Part shown: positions 7,071 through 12,383 of the stretch, piece by piece
Layout of the letters: each line of letters opens with the position of its first letter
Position numbering within the stretch: the stretch's first letter is position 1
DNA from: Desulfurococcaceae archaeon
GTDB lineage: Archaea > Thermoproteota > Thermoprotei_A > Sulfolobales > Desulfurococcaceae
DNA length: 12,383 bases
Assembly (NCBI GenBank): GCA_020833085.1
Contig: JAJHQY010000010.1
Coordinates: forward strand, 1 to 12,383
Direction: 5' to 3'
The notes under the pieces: model-generated
Told to the model about the DNA's origin: nothing
The model's input: the letters and a program-made list of their open reading frames with translations, nothing else
Database searches by the model: none
Position numbers and translations under genes: made by a program

Positions 7071-8351
7071 CTACAAGTACTCTCTCAGTACACGTGGAAG
7101 TAGTAGCCAGCCGTGCTCTACTACTCCGAGAGCCCCCCGCGCGCACTCCCTCTCAGTAAACCTGGCGGCGCTGTCCGGCTTGACCTCTGGCGTGTAGAGG
7201 GCTACTGGCACAGGGTCGCTCGTGTGGGCCCTCCTACTGGGGGGAGTGGCGTGGTCAGCTGTTACTAGTAGAGCGTACTTGTCCCTGACCTCCTCGACTA
7301 GTGGCTGAACGTAGTACTTGTCTATCTCCTCGACTCTCCTCTTCTTCAACTCGAAGTCCCCGTCGTGACCCGGCTCGTCAGGGCCCTTTAAGTGCACGTA
7401 GACAATGTCGTAGCTCCTAACAGCTCTGAGCGTTGCTCTGAGCCTGTCGTCGTAGTCTACTCGCGGGTCTCCAGTGGGCCGGCTCAGCTCTACTGTGTCG
7501 GCGCCGAAAGCCCTGCCAATTCCCACTTCAACCGGCATTTCCGCTAGGACAGCGAATTTGCACTGGTACTTGACTGGCAGGGGCTCAGCTCTCGGGGGCT
7601 CTCCCCCCGCGTCTCTGAGTAGCAGTGCGTTAGCGGGTAGTAGCCCGCGCCTAGCTCTCTCCGCGTTTAGTGGGTGGTCAGATAGCACTCTGAGCGCCTT
7701 CTCGAAGAAGATGTTCGCGAGCCTAGCAGTAATCTCGGCTTCTCTAGTGGGTACTAGTGGCTTGATCTCCTCTACGAAGGGGCTGGGGTTCTCCACGGCT
7801 ACGCTCACGAGCCCCCTCCTAGCGTACGCGGGGTCGTTGTTGCTGACTAGTGGGGAGAGCCTGTATCTCCTGCTACCAATAACTACTACAGCTCTGTGGC
7901 TCACCGTCGCTACTACTCTCGCGTAGCCCTCGTACTCTCCGAGCTCCATGTTGTCCACGGCTCTCGCGAGCTCGCGGGCCTCTTCACTAGTGAGCCTTCT
8001 CCCCGCTCTCCTGTCAATAATTCTCCTCGTAGCCGGGTCCACTGTGGCGAAGTTGGCTCTGAAAGCCACTTCATAGCCCCACTTCAACTCGAGCCCCGCT
8101 CCGAGAGCCTCTAGAACACCCCTACCCGGGTACACTTCGTGGGGGTTGTAGCCTAGTAGTGATATAACAGCCTCGTCGCTCTCGGGGGCCACGCCCCTCT
8201 CTACGGGGTAGAGTAGCCCGCACACACCTCTACTAGCAACCCAGTCCAGTCCCGGCTTTACAGCTGCTTCGAGAGTAGTCACGTGGTCTGCTAGGCTGTC
8301 CGCTGCGCCGTCTACGACGAGGTAGATTAACTTGTACTTCACTCTACACAC
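7071..8351 (-). CDS. apgM: 2,3-bisphosphoglycerate-independent phosphoglycerate mutase, archaeal type
   Basis: Interconverts 3-phosphoglycerate and 2-phosphoglycerate in glycolysis and gluconeogenesis; cytoplasmic, metal-dependent, alkaline phosphatase superfamily (COG3635). At about 426 residues it is close to the family length of some 410. Visible metal and catalytic motifs are VVDGAAD (first Asp), APESDEAVISLLGY (the Ser nucleophile region), YPGRGVLEALGAG, FRANFATVD, HLKGPDEPGHDGD (Asp and His), TADHATP (Asp-His) and HTSDPVPVALY (last His). The annotated start is GTG 8351. GTG 8342 (MKYKLIYLVVDG) fits better with the GGTGTG sequence just upstream and with usual family N-termini, so the true protein may be three residues shorter. 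It heads an operon with pantoate kinase and PPS. Confidence 0.95.
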   Translation of the reverse strand: MCRVKYKLIYLVVDGAADSLADHVTTLEAAVKPGLDWVASRGVCGLLYPVERGVAPESDEAVISLLGYNPHEVYPGRGVLEALGAGLELKWGYEVAFRANFATVDPATRRIIDRRAGRRLTSEEARELARAVDNMELGEYEGYARVVATVSHRAVVVIGSRRYRLSPLVSNNDPAYARRGLVSVAVENPSPFVEEIKPLVPTREAEITARLANIFFEKALRVLSDHPLNAERARRGLLPANALLLRDAGGEPPRAEPLPVKYQCKFAVLAEMPVEVGIGRAFGADTVELSRPTGDPRVDYDDRLRATLRAVRSYDIVYVHLKGPDEPGHDGDFELKKRRVEEIDKYYVQPLVEEVRDKYALLVTADHATPPSRRAHTSDPVPVALYTPEVKPDSAARFTERECARGALGVVEHGWLLLPRVLREYL

Positions 8352-8360
8352 ACCAAGTAC

Positions 8361-8380
8361 ACACTACTATAGAGTGGTGT
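8361..8380. repeat. Imperfect inverted repeat at the predicted apgM transcription start
   Basis: On the plus strand ACACTACT-ATAG-AGTGGTGT has 8-bp arms pairing at 7 of 8 positions. It lies between the predicted TATA element and the apgM start codon, over the expected transcript start near 8366. A repressor site there would block initiation. Chance occurrence is possible. Confidence 0.3.
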
Positions 8381-8387
8381 CTCTGGA

Positions 8388-8397
8388 GTAAATAAAG
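8388..8397 (-). promoter_or_regulatory. Likely TATA promoter for the apgM operon
   Basis: The minus strand reads CTTTATTTAC, the most AT-rich stretch in the 55-base gap between the symporter stop (8407) and apgM. A start about 26 bp downstream, near 8366, leaves a leader of 15-24 bases. It is a moderate match to the crenarchaeal TATA box. Confidence 0.45.
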
Positions 8398-8406
8398 AAG
8401 AGCGTG

Positions 8407-9825
8407 TTATTTGATACCGGCGGCTAGTCTCCTGGCGGCGTAGACTACGAGTATAACTGCTACGTTCACTAGTAGCCCCCACATCATGTAGGCCACTCCA
8501 TAGGGTTCTAGTTTAAGCGCGTAGAGTACTACGACTGCGACTTCTCCGGCTACTAGTCCGGGTATTACTTCTAGCTTACTGAGACTCCTCCAGAAAACCC
8601 CTACTATCAGCGCCGGGAATAGCTGGAGTACACCACTAGCACTCAGCAAGTAGAGGTCTACTAGTAGACCCGGCGAGGTGTAGGCGAGCACAGTAGAGAT
8701 GGCGCCGTAGACTAGTACTAGTATTCTAGTGACCGCTACTAGCCCTCTATCTCCGAGTCTCGCGCGCGTTAAGGGCTCAATCATGTTTCTCGCGGTGGTG
8801 CTCGCCTGGTCTAGTAGTATGGCAGCGGCTGTTGAGAGCGAGGCCGCCGCGCCGCCAGCCGCTACGAGTCCCAGTGCTACTTCACCGTAAGCGAGCTCTA
8901 CTACTCTAGCGAACGCGTAGTCCGGGTCTCTGAGCTTTAAGCCGAGCGCGAGCGCGGCGAGGCCCACGTGAGTAATCCACACTGTGCCGAGAATAATGTA
9001 CCAGGAGAGCAGGGCCATACCCCTCCTCAAGACTCTCACGTCTCTGGCTGTGTAGAGTAGCTGTACTCTCGTAGACCAGACCCAGAAGTTGAGAGCCGTT
9101 CCAATAATCGTGGAGATAAACCACGCCTCAGACCTCAATCCCAGTGTTAAGTGAGCTGGGCTCACACTCTCAACTGCGCTGTAGAGTCCCGGGAGCCCCC
9201 CGAAGTACTTCAGAATTACAGCTAGACTACCTCCAAACATAGTTGCCAGCATTAACGCGCCGAAGAAGACGTTCGTAATAGCCACTGAGATCATGCCTCC
9301 GAGAAACACGTAGAGAACTACTAGCAGGAAGGAGAGTGCCGCCACGTGTAGTGCTGGCACAGCTCCACCCGAGCACAGGTCGAGGAGTATTGAGACGCTC
9401 CGTATCTGCATTTGAACGTACGGCACGTTGAAGATAACAGAGATCGCGGCGGCCAGGACCATTAGTACTCTACTCCCGTACCTCCACATAATGTAGTCCG
9501 AGAACGTCAGTAAGTTGTTTCTCTTCGCAACACTCCATATGTAGGGGGCTACGATGTAGCCCACTACGTAGCCTAGCAGTGAAGTAGCCCACATAAATAT
9601 AGCGGCGGCGCCGAACTTGTAGGAGTAGCCGGCACCGCCCAGGAAAGTGTAGCCGCTGTAAATAGCCGCGGCCGCGTTTAAGAAGTAGACTAGCGTGCCG
9701 AGAGCCCTGCCCGCGACTATGTAGGTGTCTGCTCTCAGAGCTTTAACTCTCAGTTTAGCCGCGAGGAGTCCTATTAGAGCCGAGGCTAGTATTGTCGAGA
9801 GCATTATAGAGACAGCTACACTCAC
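8407..9825 (-). CDS. Sodium:solute symporter (SSS) family permease
   Basis: A 472-residue membrane protein with about 12-13 hydrophobic helices, the normal size for the SSS (PutP/PanF/SGLT) family of Na+- or H+-coupled uptake carriers. Family signs are DTYIVAGRALG near the N-terminus, LTFSDYIMWRYGSRVL after the third helix, and AASLSTAAAILLDQASTTARNMIEP (Ser331-Thr332 in the helix that forms the second sodium site). The frame is open to 9906, but GTG 9825 is the likely start: it overlaps the stop of the small upstream gene in a GTGA junction and has GGTGGAGG directly before it. This 4-bp overlap shows cotranslation with that small membrane protein. The substrate cannot be read from the sequence. 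Pantothenate is suggested by the nearby coenzyme A genes, and hydantoin- or oxoproline-type compounds by HyuA to the right; both are weak contextual hints. Confidence 0.9.
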   Translation of the reverse strand: MSVAVSIMLSTILASALIGLLAAKLRVKALRADTYIVAGRALGTLVYFLNAAAAIYSGYTFLGGAGYSYKFGAAAIFMWATSLLGYVVGYIVAPYIWSVAKRNNLLTFSDYIMWRYGSRVLMVLAAAISVIFNVPYVQMQIRSVSILLDLCSGGAVPALHVAALSFLLVVLYVFLGGMISVAITNVFFGALMLATMFGGSLAVILKYFGGLPGLYSAVESVSPAHLTLGLRSEAWFISTIIGTALNFWVWSTRVQLLYTARDVRVLRRGMALLSWYIILGTVWITHVGLAALALGLKLRDPDYAFARVVELAYGEVALGLVAAGGAAASLSTAAAILLDQASTTARNMIEPLTRARLGDRGLVAVTRILVLVYGAISTVLAYTSPGLLVDLYLLSASGVLQLFPALIVGVFWRSLSKLEVIPGLVAGEVAVVVLYALKLEPYGVAYMMWGLLVNVAVILVVYAARRLAAGIK

Positions 9826-10037
9826 AGCCTCCACCTCTCCTCTACTAGGTACATTAGAGTAATGACTAGTGAAGTCGCGACTGAGAGAGCAATGTAGTAA
9901 AACCACAGAACCGGCACTCCGAGGACTTTAACATCGGGCTTGTCCAGCAGCACTGCCGGTACAGTCCACAGCGCGAAGAGCACTACGCAGACTACTAGCT
10001 CCCAGTTTCTGGGCTTATACTCCTCGAGGCTACTCAC
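9822..10037 (-). CDS. Small two-helix membrane protein, putative symporter partner (DUF3311/DUF997-like)
   Basis: A 71-residue protein with two hydrophobic helices (about 15-29 and 42-61) joined by a short loop, VLLDKPDVKVLGVPVLWFYY, and a charged C-terminus. Small proteins with this design, with a GxPxxWFYY-like entry to the second helix, are often encoded just before SSS permeases (DUF3311, and DUF997 next to PanF), and are thought to be accessory subunits. The stop overlaps the symporter start by 4 bp. I place the start at GTG 10037, with GGTGGG at 10047-10042, because the predicted transcript start (about 10052) lies downstream of the first possible GTG (10070). GTG 10046 is also possible. 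The exact family is not certain. Confidence 0.72.
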   Translation of the reverse strand: MSSLEEYKPRNWELVVCVVLFALWTVPAVLLDKPDVKVLGVPVLWFYYIALSVATSLVITLMYLVEERWRL

Positions 10038-10072
10038 AGAGCCCACCGTGTAGTGGAGAGAGAAGGGCACTC

Positions 10073-10082
10073 TTATTAATAA
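10073..10082 (-). promoter_or_regulatory. TATA-box promoter for the small membrane protein/symporter pair
   Basis: TTATTAATAA, a perfect 10-bp palindrome, is centred 26 bp before a predicted start near 10052. This leaves about 15 bases of leader, including GGTGGG, before GTG 10037. Being symmetric it could work both ways, but no plus-strand gene follows. Confidence 0.5.
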
Positions 10083-10115
10083 CTTGGAGGTTGGCGCGGA
10101 GTCGCGTGTGCCTAT

Positions 10116-10436
10116 TTACACTGAAGTGGCTACAGTGCTGAGTCTCTCGCTCAGCTCGAGTAGCCTCCTAACCGCCCTCTCTAGTAGCCTCTTATTAATA
10201 GTTACAGTGTACTTGCCCTCTAGTGCCAGCTTGAAGACTGTGCTGTGCATTTCGAAAATAGTCTCAACGCACACGGGGTTTCTAGCACACGCGACGGGGT
10301 CTACGTAGTAGAAGTTCTCAACCCACGTCAACCCGAAGAGCACTAGTTTATCAGGGTCTCCCTCAGAGAAGCAGAGCGTGCCGTACTTAGCACAGATCTC
10401 ATTGGCAACAGCCCTCAACTCCTCTATACTCTTCAT
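10116..10436 (-). CDS. Unrecognised small protein with four cysteines
   Basis: A 106-residue soluble protein that I cannot assign to a family. It is predicted mixed alpha/beta: an N-terminal helix (MKSIEELRAVANEICAKYG), a strand region (KLVLFGLTWVENFYYVD), a middle segment, and a long amphipathic C-terminal helix (INKRLLERAVRRLLELSERL). Cysteines at 15, 22, 50 and 56 (CX6C and CX5C) could form two disulfides or bind a metal. I use ATG 10436 because a GGGGAT sequence precedes it and the residues before it look non-conserved. ATG 10496 is in frame, adds 20 residues, and lies slightly upstream of the predicted transcript start. It sits 78 bp before the symporter pair in the same direction, with no clear T-run between them. 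That it is real rests on coding-like composition and spacing. Confidence 0.6.
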   Translation of the reverse strand: MKSIEELRAVANEICAKYGTLCFSEGDPDKLVLFGLTWVENFYYVDPVACARNPVCVETIFEMHSTVFKLALEGKYTVTINKRLLERAVRRLLELSERLSTVATSV

Positions 10437-10508
10437 AGAGATCCCCCCCGCACTGCGCCACTTAGTAGTACCATTGCAAGTGCTAATAGTGAACATGTGG
10501 TTCGAGGG

Positions 10509-10520
10509 TTTAAAAATATT
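10509..10520. promoter_or_regulatory. AT-rich TATA-like element, probably the promoter of the 10116-10436 gene
   Basis: The minus strand reads AATATTTTTAAA, a fair TATA box with a predicted start near 10488, giving a leader of about 50 bases to ATG 10436. The plus-strand sequence TTTAAAAATATT is also TATA-like and would start a transcript near 10541 with a roughly 200-base leader to the HyuA gene. The region from here to 10739 contains no credible ORF; besides GC-rich short repeats I see no RNA gene in it. Confidence 0.4.
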
Positions 10521-10739
10521 ATGGTCACGTAGCCGAGTAGAGCTCGCCGAGCCCGAGGCGTCAACACTACAGCGTCTACTTCCAGCGCACTCCGCACTGA
10601 GGGGGCCCTCTCCTCACTAGTAAGCAGATACAGCCCCCCCTCCGTGCTGGTGCACTAGACTCCTCTAGAAGCGGGCTCTGCTCTGGGAGAGCTGATATAG
10701 GTGTTGCCTCTATGAGTTCACGTGGACTCAGGTGTCTCT

Positions 10740-12383
10740 GTGGCTCGCACTGTAGCAGTAGATGTCGGGGGGACATTCACGGACTTCGTAGTACTAGATG
10801 AGAGTGGAGAGATTAGAACTCTAAAACTACTCTCAACTCCCAGGAGCCCCGAGAGAGCTGTTATCGAGGGCTTGGAGAGACTTGAGTTCAGAGAAGTCGT
10901 GCACGCTTCAACTATTGGCACTAACGCGCTTCTGGGGCAGTTAGGCCTGGAGGTGCCGCGAGTAGCTCTCTTCACTACGAGGGGGTTTAGAGACGTCATT
11001 GAAATCGGGAGGCAGAATAGACCTAGACTCTACGACTTGTACTTCGAGAAGCCGAGGCCGCTCGTTCCGAGAGAGCTGAGATTCGAAGTAGACGAGAGGA
11101 CACTGTGGACTGGCGAGGTCTTGAAGAGAGTCGACCCTGGAGAAGTGGAGAGACTAGCTGAGAGGGCGCTGCAACTCGGCGCGGTGAGCGCGGCTGTCTC
11201 TTTCCTCCACTCCTACGCCAACCCCGAGAACGAGCTAGTCGCGGGCGAGGTCTTGAAGAAGAAGTTCAAGTACGTGTCTCTCTCGCACGAAGTGGCGTGG
11301 GAGCCCCGCGAGTACGAGAGGACTAGCACGGCCGTCGTGAACGCGGCTCTAATGCCAGTTGTCAGCGCCTACCTCGAGAAGATCGAGAAGTACGCGGGGA
11401 GCCGCGGCGCAGTAGTCTACGTTATGTCGAGCTCGGGGGGCCTAGTAACCGTGGAGGAGGCTGTTAAGAGACCTGTTCAGCTAATTGAGTCGGGCCCCGC
11501 CGCTGGCGTGGTAGCGGCTGCAGAGCTGGCCAGGCTACTGGGCCTGAGGAGAGTTATTTCTCTAGACATGGGCGGGACTACTGCTAAAGCCGCTACAGTA
11601 GTGGACTACGAAGTCCAGTTGACTACTGAGTACGAAGTGGGTGGTGAAGTGCACTACGGGAGAGTAGTGAAGGGCTCTGGCTACCCGGTGAGATACCCGT
11701 TTGTAGACCTCTCCGAGGTCTCGGCCGGCGGCGGGACTATAATATGGAGAGACGAGGCGGGGGCTCTCAGAGTGGGCCCCCTGAGCGCCGGCGCCGACCC
11801 CGGCCCCGTGTGCTATGGTAGGGGCGGCGTAGCCCCCACTATTACAGACGCTAACCTAGTCCTGGGGAGACTGCCCAGCGCTCTGCTGGGAGGCGCTCTG
11901 CCCCTGCACAGAGAGAAGGCTCTTGAAGCGCTGAGAGCGCTGGGAGACCCCTACGAGGTCGCCAGCGAGGCTGTCGAGATGATAAACCTCGTCATGGCGA
12001 GGTGTATTAGGCTGGTCACCGTTGAGAGGGGTTTAGACCCCCGCGACTTCGTGCTAGTGGCTTTTGGCGGTGCTGGGCCGCAGCACGCTGCGCTGCTCGC
12101 AGAGGAGCTCGGCGTGGAGAGAGTGGTTATTCCGCCACTGCCAGGAGTCTTCACGGCTCTCGGCATGTTAATGGCGGACTTCAAGTTCGAGGCTAGGAGA
12201 GCCCACCCGGGAGACCCCGAGAAGGCGTTTAGAGAGCTCGAGGAGAGGCTGGCGCGGCTAGAGCCGGACTACTACGTGAGGTACGCTGACGTGAGGTATA
12301 GGGGGCAGGGCTGGGAGTTAACCGTGCCCGTTGGAGCCCCCGCTACTCTGGAGTCTATTAAGAGGGCTTTCGAGGAGAAGCAC
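10740..12383 (+). CDS. Hydantoinase/5-oxoprolinase subunit A family protein (HyuA, 5' part, cut by window edge)
   Basis: The first 548 residues of a HyuA-type protein; the C-terminus is beyond the window. Hydantoinase/oxoprolinase subunit A enzymes use ATP to open cyclic amides such as hydantoins or 5-oxoproline, usually with a HyuB partner; related subunits act in acetone or acetophenone carboxylases. The ATPase fold shows in [14 protein letters not shown] (5-18, first phosphate loop), [38 protein letters not shown] and [10 protein letters not shown] (275-284, second phosphate loop). [37 protein letters not shown] and [11 protein letters not shown] follow, all family landmarks. I choose GTG 10740, with GGTG at 10731-10734; GTG 10722 is an in-frame alternative and a stop lies above that. 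Substrate specificity is not readable, and HyuB, if present, would lie to the right. Confidence 0.93.
   Translation, partial: MARTVAVDVGGTFTDFVVLDESGEIRTLKLLSTPRSPERAVIEGLERLEFREVVHASTIGTNALLGQLGLEVPRVALFTTRGFRDVIEIGRQNRPRLYDLYFEKPRPLVPRELRFEVDERTLWTGEVLKRVDPGEVERLAERALQLGAVSAAVSFLHSYANPENELVAGEVLKKKFKYVSLSHEVAWEPREYERTSTAVVNAALMPVVSAYLEKIEKYAGSRGAVVYVMSSSGGLVTVEEAVKRPVQLIESGPAAGVVAAAELARLLGLRRVISLDMGGTTAKAATVVDYEVQLTTEYEVGGEVHYGRVVKGSGYPVRYPFVDLSEVSAGGGTIIWRDEAGALRVGPLSAGADPGPVCYGRGGVAPTITDANLVLGRLPSALLGGALPLHREKALEALRALGDPYEVASEAVEMINLVMARCIRLVTVERGLDPRDFVLVAFGGAGPQHAALLAEELGVERVVIPPLPGVFTALGMLMADFKFEARRAHPGDPEKAFRELEERLARLEPDYYVRYADVRYRGQGWELTVPVGAPATLESIKRAFEEKH

Noticed and set aside
7474..7926. 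Plus-strand open frame of 150 codons
   Set aside because: It is antisense to apgM, which has all its catalytic motifs; no promoter or Shine-Dalgarno fits.
9826..9906. N-terminal extension of the symporter (27 residues)
   Set aside because: It lies inside the small membrane protein gene in another frame, is hydrophilic, and GTG 9825 has a strong Shine-Dalgarno and a 4-bp stop/start overlap.
10576..10776. Minus-strand open frame of 66 codons
   Set aside because: It runs from the HyuA leader into the HyuA coding start on the opposite strand, with no family resemblance or promoter.

Overview
The window looks like chromosomal DNA from a hyperthermophilic crenarchaeon (Thermoproteota, Desulfurococcales- or Thermofilales-like). 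The evidence is archaeal-type biochemistry (pantoate kinase plus phosphopantothenate synthetase, and archaeal-type cofactor-independent phosphoglycerate mutase), AGA/AGG as the main arginine codons, frequent ATA isoleucine codons, GTG and TTG starts, TATA-box promoters about 25 bp before predicted transcript starts, and GGTG-type Shine-Dalgarno sites. GC is a little above 50 % by eye. I see no tRNA, rRNA, CRISPR array, insertion sequence or integrase. The genus cannot be fixed from this sequence alone.

Layout, left to right. (1) 1-592, minus strand: N-terminal part of a PLP aminotransferase, cut by the window edge. (2) 661-1071, minus: a PadR-family regulator with a striking His/Cys-rich N-terminal tail, ending in a hairpin plus T-run terminator. 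(3) 1072-1231: a divergent promoter region with a 13-bp palindrome. (4) 1232-5394, plus: a tight three-gene operon coding for a membrane-anchored, apparently exported protein made of about four OB-fold-like domains, a polytopic TctA-like (COG1784) membrane protein, and a DUF457/YdjM-like membrane metal-dependent hydrolase whose catalytic motifs are split by a roughly 245-residue insert that itself begins with an OB-fold-like domain. (5) 5459-8351, minus: an operon of phosphoglycerate mutase, pantoate kinase and phosphopantothenate synthetase. (6) 8407-10037, minus: a sodium:solute symporter preceded by a small two-helix membrane protein that overlaps it by 4 bp. (7) 10116-10436, minus: a small unrecognised protein with four cysteines. 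(8) 10740 to the end, plus: a HyuA-type hydantoinase/oxoprolinase subunit, cut by the window edge.

The housekeeping part is clear: pantoate kinase and phosphopantothenate synthetase carry out the archaeal route from pantoate to 4'-phosphopantothenate for coenzyme A, and the mutase serves glycolysis/gluconeogenesis. The part most likely to be a poorly described system is the three-gene membrane operon. Two of its proteins carry OB-fold-like domains, one of them with four copies on a membrane anchor, next to a multi-pass membrane protein and a membrane-bound hydrolase. A membrane-associated machine that binds and processes a polymer such as single-stranded DNA is a plausible reading, but it is inference. 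The divergent PadR gene, with its metal-binding tail, is the obvious candidate regulator.
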